Below are positions 23,678-33,631 of a DNA stretch of 64,000 nucleotides, piece by piece. The stretch is from contig NZ_LGRA01000018.1 of assembly GCF_003116095.1 (NCBI RefSeq), positions 1,079,740-1,143,739 of the forward strand, in the 5' to 3' direction. The notes below the pieces were generated by a model. The model was not told where the DNA came from. It ran no database searches and worked only from the letters and a program-made list of their open reading frames with translations. The translations under genes and the position numbers were made by a program. The stretch's first letter is position 1. Each line of letters begins with the position of its first letter. The stretch comes from Azospirillum sp. TSO35-2. GTDB taxonomy: Bacteria > Pseudomonadota > Alphaproteobacteria > Azospirillales > Azospirillaceae.

Positions 23678-25585
23678 TCACTTGGCCGGGGTACTAGCCC
23701 GAACAGCCTGCCGCGCGCCCGTCATCGTCTCGACCAGGGCGGTCAGCCGGTCGGGCAGGATCGGTTTGGCGGCCACCAGGATCCCCATCTCGCCGGCCTT
23801 GCGCGTCACCTCGGCGTCGAGCCGCCCCGACATCAGGACCGCCGGGACGCGCACGCCGAGCCGCCGCCAGATCTCGGCGATGAAATCCAGCCCGTTCTCG
23901 GTGGCGGACAGGTGGTAATCGGCGATCACGGCGTCCGGCCGCATCGTCCCGTCCTCCATCACGCGAAGCCCCTGGGCGACGGTGGAGGCCCCCTGGACGC
24001 GGTGGCCGGCGCTGCCGAGGAACAGGGTGATGGCCGACAGCACGAAGCTGTCGTCGTCGATCACCAGGATCGCGATGTCCCCCGCCCCCCGGACGGTGTC
24101 GCCGGCCATCGCAGGAGCCGCCGCGGCAACGGGAAGGGGGAGGGGCGCCCCCGTGACCGCCGGCATGGGCTGTTGGACCAGCGCCGGCTCCGGCACCATT
24201 GCGTCGGGGGCGAGCGGCACGGTGACCGAGAAGACCGACCCCTTGCCCGGCACCGACCGCAGCTTCACCGGATGGTCGAGCACCGCGGCCAGCCGCTTGA
24301 CGATCGACAGGCCGAGGCCGATGCCGTTGTCGCGGTTGCGCTCCGGGTTGCCGATCTGGTGGAACTCCTCCCAGATGGCGTCCAGCCGGTCTTCCGGGAT
24401 GCCGATGCCGCTGTCGCGCACCTCGACGATCACGTGGTCGCCGGACTCCAGGCAGGCGACCTGCACCTGACCGCTCGGCGTGTAGCGGATGGCGTTGTCG
24501 ATCAGGTTGCCCAGCAGGCGCAGCAGCAGGACACGGTCGGTTAAGACGCTCGCGCGGCAGGGCGGCACGCTGAAGGCCAGCCCCTTGTTGCGGGCGACCG
24601 GGCCGAACTGGCTTTCCAGCGCCTCGAACAGGTCGGCGATCTCGTGCACGCCCTTGTTGGCGGGGACGCCGCCGGCGTCGAGCCGCGACACCTCCAGCAG
24701 CTCGTCCAGCAGCTGCTTCAGCGTCATCACCACCTGTTCGATCTTGCGGGCCGACTCCTCCACCGTCGGGTTCGGCGCCGTTGCCCGCAGCATCGCCGTC
24801 AGCATCAGCAGCGACTGGGCGGGCTGGCGCAGGTCGTGGCTGGCGGCGGCCATGAACTTGGCCTTGGACGCCACCGCCTGCTCGGCGCGTTCCTTGGCGG
24901 TGCGCAGATCGATGGCGTTCTGGCGGAAGGTGCCGAGCGCGGTCGCCATGCGGCCGATCTCGTCGTCGCGGTGGCGCATCGGCACGTCCACCGTGACGTC
25001 GCCGGCCGCCAGATCGGCCATGGCGCGGGTCATGCCGGCAATCGGCAGCGTCACGCCGCGCGTCGCCCACACCACGCCCAGCACCACCAGCAGCAGCGTC
25101 ACCGCGCCGATGCCGCTCAGCAGCAGCACGTGGTGGCGGATGGCGGCGTTGGTCGGCGCGGCGTCCAGCCGGACCAGCAGCGTGCCGATGCTGCGCGGGG
25201 CGCCGGTGCGGTCGACGTGGGTCAGCGGCACCGCGGCGGCCGTCGCGGCCTCCTCGGTCAGCGGGCCGGCGCCGGTCTTCCGGTAGGTGGCGAAGCGCTC
25301 GCCCCGCGTGCCCAGGATCAGCGCCTCGGCGAAGCTGTCGATCGACCGCAGCGGTGCGAGCGCGGTCGCCGCTTCTTCCGGATCAAGGTCCCACAGCGCG
25401 TTGGCGACGTCGTCCAGCACGATCTTGGTCGCCAGTTCGGCCCGGATGGCCAGTTCGGCCCGGGTGCTGCGGACGTCGGCCTGGATCAGGACGACCATCG
25501 GCACGGCGATCAGCACCGACACCAGCATCACCGCCGATGCCGTCGTCCGGGCGACCAGGCTCCGCGAAAAAACGTTCAACAGCAT
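23678..25585 (-). CDS. Membrane sensor histidine kinase with C-terminal receiver (hybrid kinase)
   Basis: 635 residues from ATG at 25585; alternative in-frame starts at 25633 and 25671 have equally weak Shine-Dalgarno support. TM1 is at about 12-35 (TTASAVMLVSVLIAVPMVVL) and a periplasmic sensor of ~125 residues follows. TM2 is at about 165-188 (LLLSGIGAVTLLLVVLGVVW), then a HAMP linker. The HisKA box is FMAAASHDLRQPAQSLLMLT (His near 250). HATPase motifs are LLGNLIDNAIRYTPSGQVQV, VRDSGIGIPEDRLDAIWEEF and DNGIGLGLSIVKRLAAVLDH. The C-terminal receiver (~515-630) has ILVIDDDSFVLSAITLFLGS and the phospho-Asp in DAVIADYHLSATENGLDFIA. It is divergent from a second hybrid kinase at 25916. No output-domain regulator is adjacent, and the signal is unknown. 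Confidence 0.9.
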   Translation of the reverse strand: MLLNVFSRSLVARTTASAVMLVSVLIAVPMVVLIQADVRSTRAELAIRAELATKIVLDDVANALWDLDPEEAATALAPLRSIDSFAEALILGTRGERFATYRKTGAGPLTEEAATAAAVPLTHVDRTGAPRSIGTLLVRLDAAPTNAAIRHHVLLLSGIGAVTLLLVVLGVVWATRGVTLPIAGMTRAMADLAAGDVTVDVPMRHRDDEIGRMATALGTFRQNAIDLRTAKERAEQAVASKAKFMAAASHDLRQPAQSLLMLTAMLRATAPNPTVEESARKIEQVVMTLKQLLDELLEVSRLDAGGVPANKGVHEIADLFEALESQFGPVARNKGLAFSVPPCRASVLTDRVLLLRLLGNLIDNAIRYTPSGQVQVACLESGDHVIVEVRDSGIGIPEDRLDAIWEEFHQIGNPERNRDNGIGLGLSIVKRLAAVLDHPVKLRSVPGKGSVFSVTVPLAPDAMVPEPALVQQPMPAVTGAPLPLPVAAAAPAMAGDTVRGAGDIAILVIDDDSFVLSAITLFLGSAGHRVQGASTVAQGLRVMEDGTMRPDAVIADYHLSATENGLDFIAEIWRRLGVRVPAVLMSGRLDAEVTRKAGEMGILVAAKPILPDRLTALVETMTGARQAVRASTPAK

Positions 25586-25915
25586 TCCGAAGCTTTCGAG
25601 GGCAGCACGACCACCAGAAATCCGCCAGAACATCCTAGCCGAAGCGCCGCGGAAACTCGACATCCTCTTCATGCTGGTACAACAACTGGTGGCGAGAACT
25701 GCCGACCGGCCGGCGGGTCGGCGTGCGGCGAAAGCATCCGGCCGTGCCGACGGGGCTGGTGATATACAAAAAGGCCAGGAGACTGTGTCGAATCGATGCT
25801 TCTTCTTGCCCGGTTGCCTGTGTAAAAGTCCGCGACGCGGACGCGAAGAATTCAAACGGCGCCGGACCGGGGGCGAAAGGCGGGGGACCATGCGGACGCC
25901 ATGGGGGGCGGGGCG
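25586..25915. other. Divergent intergenic region between two hybrid kinase genes
   Basis: 330 bp that must contain both promoters. No small gene is convincing. I see no clear palindrome or sigma consensus. Part of it could be coding if the leftward kinase starts at 25633 or 25671. Confidence 0.4.
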
Positions 25916-28900
25916 ATGGGAACGGGCATAGTCATCGCCCTTGCGCATGGCGTCGGCCTGCTGGCGCTGGTGCTGCTGGCCTACCGCTTCGTGCTGCGGC
26001 GGTTGGGTGTCCGGCGCCGCCCCTTCGTGCTTCTGTCCGGCCTGCTGTTCGGGGTGGCGGCCGCCATCTCCATGCTGGACGGCCACAGCGCCGCTCCGGG
26101 CGTGATCGTCGACCTGCGCAACGTGATGATCGGTCTGGCCGGACTGTTCGGCGGTTGGCCGGCGGCGCTGGTGTCGGCGGCGGTGGCCGCCGCGGTGCGG
26201 CTGTGGCTGGGCGGGGCCGGGGCCGTCACCGGGGTGGCCGGCATCCTGCTGACCGCCGTCGCCGCACCGTTGCTGGCCCGGCTGTTCGCGCGGCACGCGG
26301 CGGGCAGCGAGGCGGGGCGGGGGGCGCTGGGCTTCGGCAGGCTGGCGCTGTTCGGCCTCGCCATCACGCCGTTGACCCTGGCCGGTTTCCTGCTGCTGCC
26401 CGATGCCCGCCTCGGCCTCAGCCTGCTGGAGCAGGTGGCGCTGCCGCTGACCGCCTTCACCAGCCTGGGCATCGGCGTGCTGGGCGTGATGCTGGCGCGG
26501 GAGCACCGGCGTTTCGCCGACGAACGGGCGTCGGCGGAGAGCGAGGCGCTGTTCCGGGCGGTGTTCGATGTGTCGGCCGACAGCCTGCTGATCGTCCGGG
26601 TGGGGGAGGGCGGGGCCTTCACCCTGCACCGCGCCAACGACGCCGCCTTCCGCATGCTGGGCACGACGGCGGAGCAGGCGGAGGGCCGGCCGCTCGACAC
26701 CGTGCTGGCGCCCGATCTGGCGGCCAAGGTGATGGCCGACCTGCAATCCTGCATCGACGCCGGCGGTCCGACCCGCTTCGAGGAGCAGCACACCCATGGC
26801 GGCGTCACCCGCTGGTGGGAGGTGTCCCAGGTGCCGATCCGCGATGCCGCCGGCGCGATCGTCATGGTGTCGGTCGGGGCCCGCGACATCACCCGCCGGC
26901 ACGAGGCGGAGCGGATCATCCGCGCCAGCGAGGCGCGCTACCGCCTGCTCGCCCGCAGCGTCACCGACATCATCAGCCGCATCGGGCTGGACGGGGTGCG
27001 GCGCTTCTGTTCGGAGGCGACGCGCGACAGCCTGGGCTGCGCCCCCGGCGACCTGCTCGGCCGGCCGCTGGTCGAGCGCGTCCACCCCGACGACCGCGCG
27101 GCGGTGGCCGACGGGCTGGCGCGGCTGACCCTGGACCGCCCGACGCTGAAGACGACCTACCGCCTGCGCCACGCCGACGGCCATTGGGTGTGGATCGAAG
27201 GGGCGGTGCGGCTGATCGCCGACGATTGGGGGGCGCCGCAGGAGTATGTCAGCGTCGAGCGCGACGTCACCGCCCGCAAGATGATGGAGGCGGAGCTTCA
27301 GGACACCCGGCAGGCGGCGGAGGCGGCGAGCCGCTCCAAGACCGAGTTCCTGGCCAGCCTGAGCCACGAGCTGCGCACCCCGATGAACGCGGTGATCGGC
27401 TTCGCCGACCTGATCGCGCGGGAATCCGAAGGGCCGGTCGGCCATGACTCCTACCGCGACTTCGCCGTCAACATCCGCGACAGCGGCCAGCATCTGCTGG
27501 AGCTGATCAACGAGATCCTGGACCATGTCCGGGCGGAGGCCGGGCAGCTGGTGCTGGACGACGAGGTGGTCGACCTCGACGCCGCCGCGGTCTTCGCCAT
27601 CCGGCTGCTGACCCCCAGGGCGGCGCGCGCCGGCATCACCATCGGCGCGTCGGTGGCGCCCGGCGCCCGCCATCTGCGCGGCGACGAACGCCGCATCCGC
27701 CAGATCCTGCTGAACCTGCTGTCGAACGCCGTCAAATACACGCCGGCCGGCGGGCAGGTGTCGCTGACCGCCGCGCCGGCCCCGGACGGCGGCCTGCTGC
27801 TGGAGGTGCGCGACAACGGCGTCGGCATTCCCGAACAGGATCTGGGCCGCGTCCTGCTGGCTTACACCCGGGTCGACAGCCCGGCGAACCGCCAGACCGA
27901 GGGCGCCGGGCTGGGGCTGCCGCTGACCCGCCGGCTGGTGGAGCTGCATGGCGGCACGCTGACGCTGTCCAGCCGGGTCGGGCAGGGCACCACCGTCACC
28001 ATCCGTTTCCCGCCGGAGCGGCTGGCGGACGAAGGCGGCCGGCCCGCCCACCCGCCGGCCGGGCGTCCCAGCCTGTCGATCCTGATGGTGGAGGACGACC
28101 ACAACATCCTGGAGCATGGCTGCGCGCTGCTGCGCGGCTGGGGCCACCGGGTGATCGGCGTCTCGGGCGCCGGCGAGGCGCTGGTGGTGCTGCGCGGCGG
28201 GCAGCCGCTGGATCTGCTGTTCAGCGACATCGTCATGCCGCCGGGCATGAACGGGGCCGAGCTGGCGCGCGAGGCGCGGCGGCTGCGGCCGGACCTGCCG
28301 GTGCTGCTCGCCTCCGGCTTCGCGGCGCACGCGGTGGTCGCCGACGACGTGGCGCTGGGCGGCTACGACCTGATCGCCAAGCCCTACGACCCGGCCGAGC
28401 TGCGCGACCGGCTGGACCGGCTGCAGGCGCCGGTTTCGTCCTCGTCCCCGCCCTCCCTGCCGGCGCCGGGGACGATCCGGCCTCTGCCCCCTCCGGCCCC
28501 AGCCGCTCCGCCAACCCCTCCGGCCGCCGTGGAACCGCCGGCGGACGCGCTGCGCATCCTGGTGGCGGAGGATGTCGAGATGAACCGCCTGCTGGTAGTC
28601 ACGCTGCTGAGCCAGGCCGGGCATGCCGTCACCGCGGTGGAGGACGGGGCGCAGGCGGTGGAGGCGGTTGGCCGCGACCCCTTCGACGTCGTCCTGATGG
28701 ACGTCAACATGCCGGTGATGGATGGGCTGGAGGCGACGCGGGCGATCCGGGCGTTGCCGCCGCCGGCCGGTCGGATCGCCATCGTCGCGCTGACCGCCAA
28801 CAGCTTCCCCGAGGACATCGCCCGCTGCCGGGCCGCCGGCATGGACGGTTATGTGTCGAAGCCGATCGACCGCGCCGTGCTGTCCCGTGAGATCGCCCGC

Positions 28901-28942
28901 TGCGTCGCCGCCCGCCGCGCCACCCCGAGCCTTCGGGACTAG
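25916..28942 (+). CDS. Hybrid sensor kinase: membrane domain, two PAS, HisKA/HATPase, two receivers
   Basis: 1,008 residues from ATG at 25916 (G-rich Shine-Dalgarno upstream; an ATG at 25901 is also in frame). Residues ~1-195 hold about six hydrophobic helices resembling a LytS-type 5TM sensor (VDLRNVMIGLAGLFGGWPAA). PAS1 is ~220-330 (FRAVFDVSADSLLIVRVGEG) and PAS2 ~335-455 (YRLLARSVTDIISRIGLDGV). HisKA has FLASLSHELRTPMNAVIGFA (His ~483). HATPase has ILLNLLSNAVKYTPAGGQVS and GAGLGLPLTRRLVELHGGTL. Receiver 1 (~720-835) has DLLFSDIVMPPGMNGAELAR; receiver 2 (~880-1000) has VVLMDVNMPVMDGLEATRAI and ends FPEDIARCRAAGMDGYVSKP. A Pro-rich linker separates the receivers. The architecture suggests a phosphorelay through an HPt protein encoded elsewhere. 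Confidence 0.92.
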   Translation: MGTGIVIALAHGVGLLALVLLAYRFVLRRLGVRRRPFVLLSGLLFGVAAAISMLDGHSAAPGVIVDLRNVMIGLAGLFGGWPAALVSAAVAAAVRLWLGGAGAVTGVAGILLTAVAAPLLARLFARHAAGSEAGRGALGFGRLALFGLAITPLTLAGFLLLPDARLGLSLLEQVALPLTAFTSLGIGVLGVMLAREHRRFADERASAESEALFRAVFDVSADSLLIVRVGEGGAFTLHRANDAAFRMLGTTAEQAEGRPLDTVLAPDLAAKVMADLQSCIDAGGPTRFEEQHTHGGVTRWWEVSQVPIRDAAGAIVMVSVGARDITRRHEAERIIRASEARYRLLARSVTDIISRIGLDGVRRFCSEATRDSLGCAPGDLLGRPLVERVHPDDRAAVADGLARLTLDRPTLKTTYRLRHADGHWVWIEGAVRLIADDWGAPQEYVSVERDVTARKMMEAELQDTRQAAEAASRSKTEFLASLSHELRTPMNAVIGFADLIARESEGPVGHDSYRDFAVNIRDSGQHLLELINEILDHVRAEAGQLVLDDEVVDLDAAAVFAIRLLTPRAARAGITIGASVAPGARHLRGDERRIRQILLNLLSNAVKYTPAGGQVSLTAAPAPDGGLLLEVRDNGVGIPEQDLGRVLLAYTRVDSPANRQTEGAGLGLPLTRRLVELHGGTLTLSSRVGQGTTVTIRFPPERLADEGGRPAHPPAGRPSLSILMVEDDHNILEHGCALLRGWGHRVIGVSGAGEALVVLRGGQPLDLLFSDIVMPPGMNGAELAREARRLRPDLPVLLASGFAAHAVVADDVALGGYDLIAKPYDPAELRDRLDRLQAPVSSSSPPSLPAPGTIRPLPPPAPAAPPTPPAAVEPPADALRILVAEDVEMNRLLVVTLLSQAGHAVTAVEDGAQAVEAVGRDPFDVVLMDVNMPVMDGLEATRAIRALPPPAGRIAIVALTANSFPEDIARCRAAGMDGYVSKPIDRAVLSREIARCVAARRATPSLRD

Positions 28943-29019
28943 CCGGCCGGCGGGGTTGATCGCGCGGCGTTTCTGACCGACCTTGGGGGCGACCTGTTGC
29001 AAACCCGAAGGATCATGCG

Positions 29020-29913
29020 ATGACCGCCGGCCCCGCCTTCACCTGTGTGCTCGACGCCCGTGCCAAGCTGGGGGAGGGGCCGGTCTGGTCGGTGGCGGAA
29101 CAGGCGCTCTATTGGGTCGACATCAAGGGGCGGGCGCTGAACCGTTTCGATCCGGCGACCGGTGCCAACAGCGTCCTGGCAATGCCGGAGGAGATCGGCT
29201 GCGTCGGCCTGCGCAAGGGCGGCGGCTTCATCGCCGGGATGCGCTCCGGCCTGTGGGAGCTGGACGGGCAGGGCAGGCCGTTGGCCTGTCTCGCCCCTAA
29301 CCCGGAGGACCAGACGGCCAGCCGCTTCAACGATGGCCGGGTCGATCCCGCCGGCCGCTACCTCGCCGGCACGCTGGACGAGCCCAAGGCTGGCGGCAAG
29401 GCGCATCTCTACCGTTACGACCGCCGCGGGCTGGCGGTGCTGGCCGGCGGTCTGCTGACCTCCAACGGGCTGGCCTTCAGCCCGGACGGGCGGACGCTGT
29501 ACCACGCCGACACCCCGACCTTCACCGTGCGCCGCTACCGCTACGACCCGGCGACCGGTGAGATCGCCGACGGCGCGGTCTTCGTCCGGCTGCAGCCGAC
29601 GGCGGACGACCGCGGCCGTCCCGATGGCGCCGCGGTGGATGCCGACGGCTGCTATTGGACGGCGCTGTACGAGGGCGGCCGGGTGGCGCGCTTCGCCCCC
29701 GATGGCCGCCTGCTGTCGGAACACCCGCTGCCGGCGCGCTGCCCGACCATGGTGGCGTTCGGCGGCCCCGACCTGCGGACGCTCTACGTCACCACCGCCA
29801 GCGCCGGCCGGCCGGCCGATGAGCTGGAGCGCTTGCCGCAGTCGGGCGGCCTGTTCGCGATGGCGGTCGACGTCCCTGGCTTGGCCGTGCCGTTGTTCGA
29901 CCCGGCGGTGTAG
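29020..29913 (+). CDS. SMP-30/gluconolactonase-family sugar lactonase
   Basis: 297 residues from ATG at 29020 (MTAGPAFTCVLDARAKLGEG). Metal-site motifs of the six-bladed propeller are present: KLGEGPVWSVAEQALYWVDI (Glu ligand near 18), TASRFNDGRVDPAGRYLAGT (Asn), GGLLTSNGLAFSPDGRTLYH (Asn) and RPDGAAVDADGCYWTALYEG (Asp). Members hydrolyse aldonolactones in sugar oxidation, using a divalent cation in the cytoplasm. It follows the hybrid kinase by 77 bp and converges on a VOC gene with only three bases between stop codons. The exact sugar is not predictable. Confidence 0.9.
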   Translation: MTAGPAFTCVLDARAKLGEGPVWSVAEQALYWVDIKGRALNRFDPATGANSVLAMPEEIGCVGLRKGGGFIAGMRSGLWELDGQGRPLACLAPNPEDQTASRFNDGRVDPAGRYLAGTLDEPKAGGKAHLYRYDRRGLAVLAGGLLTSNGLAFSPDGRTLYHADTPTFTVRRYRYDPATGEIADGAVFVRLQPTADDRGRPDGAAVDADGCYWTALYEGGRVARFAPDGRLLSEHPLPARCPTMVAFGGPDLRTLYVTTASAGRPADELERLPQSGGLFAMAVDVPGLAVPLFDPAV

Positions 29914-29916
29914 CGC

Positions 29917-31801
<1,885 letters not shown>

Positions 31802-32155
31802 GGCGGACTGGACCAGATCGTGAACGGAAGGATCGAGCGGTGTATCCTTTAGCCAGCGCTTCGGGATCCGCAAGCGACATTTGGTGTCGGCTGCTCTGCT
31901 CGTCACACTGTTGCTCCCATGCATCGCGGCGTCATCCCGGGGTACCTCGGCCGTTACAGGCGTTAGTCACCAACGGTCGACGCCGGGGACGGCGTTTTAT
32001 TCCACGGTCCGGCGGCGTCTTTCCGGCCCGGCCGGCGGGGGCGGCGGTATGTGTCATTTGACGTAGATACGCCTTTTCGCATGCGCGGTAGCCTCTGTCC
32101 GACGATGTGGTGAAGCTCCGGGCCAACCGGGGCGCCAGTGGAAGGGGGCAACTTC
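31802..32155. other. Divergent intergenic region between the L,D-transpeptidase and urtA
   Basis: About 350 bp with promoters for both sides. I looked for a sigma-54 site (TGGCAC-N5-TTGCW) and an NtrC-type palindrome before urtA and found no good match. No small gene recognised. Confidence 0.4.
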
Positions 32156-33466
32156 ATGCGGACCAAGCAACTGACGTCGACGTTCGGGATCGGCGCGCTC
32201 GCCGGGCTGGCGATGGGCGCGATGGCGTCGATGGCCGCGCCGGCGATGGCGGCGGACGACACCATCAAGGTGGGCATCCTGCATTCGCTGTCCGGCACGA
32301 TGGCGATCAGCGAGACGACGCTGAAGGACGTCATGCTGATGCTGATCGACGAGCAGAACAAGAAGGGCGGCGTTCTCGGCAAGAAGCTGGAGCCGGTGGT
32401 CGTCGACCCCGCGTCGAACTGGCCGCTGTTCGCCGAAAAGGCGCGCGAGCTGATCTCCAAGGACAAGGTGTCCGCCGTGTTCGGCTGCTGGACCTCGGTC
32501 AGCCGCAAGTCGGTGCTGCCGGTGTTCGAGGAACTGAACAACATCCTGTTCTACCCGGTCCAGTATGAGGGCGAGGAATCCTCGCGCAACGTCTTCTACA
32601 CCGGCGCCGCCCCGAACCAGCAGGCGATCCCGGCCGTCGATTACCTGATGCAGAAGGAAAAGGTCCAGCGCTGGGTGCTGGCCGGCACCGACTACGTCTA
32701 CCCGCGCACGACCAACAAGATCCTCGAAGCCTACCTGAAGGGCAAGGGCGTCAAGGACGAGGACATCAAGATCAACTACACGCCGTTCGGTCATTCCGAT
32801 TGGCAGTCGATCGTCGCCGACATCAAGAAGTTCGGCTCCGCCGGCAAGAAGACCGCGGTGGTGTCCACCATCAACGGCGACGCCAACGTTCCCTTCTACA
32901 AGGAACTGGGCAACCAGGGCATCAAGGCGCAGGACATCCCGGTCGTCGCCTTCTCGGTCGGCGAGGAAGAGCTGGCCGGCATCGACACCAAGCCGCTGCT
33001 GGGCCATCTGGCCGCGTGGAACTACTTCCAGTCGGTCGAGAACCCGGCCAACGCCGAGTTCATCAAGAGCTGGAAGGCCTACACCAAGAACGACAAGCGC
33101 GTGACCAACGACCCGATGGAAGCCCACTACATCGGCTTCAACATGTGGGTGAAGGCGGTCGAGGCGGCCGGCACCACCGAGCCGGACAAGGTCATCGACG
33201 CCATGGTCGGCGTGGCGGTCCCCAACCTGACCGGCGGCTATTCGGCGATGCTGCCGAACCACCACATCACCAAGCCGGTGCTGATCGGCGAAGTGCAGGA
33301 GAACGGCCAGTTCGACGTCGTCTCCAAGACCCCGGGCCTGGTCCCCGGCGACGAGTGGTCGGACTTCCTGCCGGACAGCAAGGACCTGATCGCCGACTGG
33401 CGCAAGCCGATGTCCTGCGGCAACTTCAACGTGAAGACCGGCAAGTGCGGCGGCAAGGGGTCGTGA
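32156..33466 (+). CDS. urtA: Urea ABC transporter, periplasmic urea-binding protein
   Basis: 436 residues from ATG at 32156 (AAGGGGGC upstream; the GTG at 32138 is less likely). Signal peptide: FGIGALAGLAMGAMASMAAP, cleavage after APAMA. The mature protein matches UrtA throughout: IKVGILHSLSGTMAISETTL, VFGCWTSVSRKSVLPVFEEL, NNILFYPVQYEGEESSRNVF, FSVGEEELAGIDTKPLLGHL and ETDP-like MEAHYIGFNMWVKAVEAAG. UrtA captures urea at low concentration for the UrtBC permease. It is first in a five-gene operon, followed by a large inverted repeat before urtB. Such operons are usually nitrogen-controlled (NtrC), though I could not find the site. Confidence 0.96.
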   Translation: MRTKQLTSTFGIGALAGLAMGAMASMAAPAMAADDTIKVGILHSLSGTMAISETTLKDVMLMLIDEQNKKGGVLGKKLEPVVVDPASNWPLFAEKARELISKDKVSAVFGCWTSVSRKSVLPVFEELNNILFYPVQYEGEESSRNVFYTGAAPNQQAIPAVDYLMQKEKVQRWVLAGTDYVYPRTTNKILEAYLKGKGVKDEDIKINYTPFGHSDWQSIVADIKKFGSAGKKTAVVSTINGDANVPFYKELGNQGIKAQDIPVVAFSVGEEELAGIDTKPLLGHLAAWNYFQSVENPANAEFIKSWKAYTKNDKRVTNDPMEAHYIGFNMWVKAVEAAGTTEPDKVIDAMVGVAVPNLTGGYSAMLPNHHITKPVLIGEVQENGQFDVVSKTPGLVPGDEWSDFLPDSKDLIADWRKPMSCGNFNVKTGKCGGKGS

Positions 33467-33497
33467 GGGCAGCGTTCGCTCTCTGATCTGAGTGGTC

Positions 33498-33598
33498 GCG
33501 ACGCTTGCCCCCACCCTAACCCTCCCCCGCTCCGCAGGGGAGGGGATCTCTCCCTCCACCGCCCAGCGGGGGAGGGTCGGGGTGGGGGCAAGCGTCGC
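33498..33598. repeat. Large intergenic palindrome (34-bp arms) between urtA and urtB
   Basis: Arms at 33498-33531 and 33565-33598 are complementary at 32 of 34 positions (GCGACGCTTGCCCCCACCC type), with a 33-bp loop that itself contains complementary GGGGAGGGG and CCCTCCACC-like stretches. No T-run follows. It looks like a dispersed GC-rich repetitive extragenic palindrome. In the urt mRNA it would form a very stable hairpin after the binding-protein gene. Confidence 0.8.
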
Positions 33599-33631
33599 TC
33601 TTTGTAAGCCCCCCGCAGCAAAGGACCCGCG

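Noticed and set aside
25586..29002. Extension of the leftward kinase frame to 29002
   Set aside because: The extra ~1,100 residues are the reverse of the rightward hybrid kinase; the kinase proper starts near 25585.
31802..32155. Sigma-54/NtrC control of urtA
   Set aside because: Expected from knowledge of urt operons, but no acceptable TGGCAC-N5-TTGC match or NtrC palindrome is visible.
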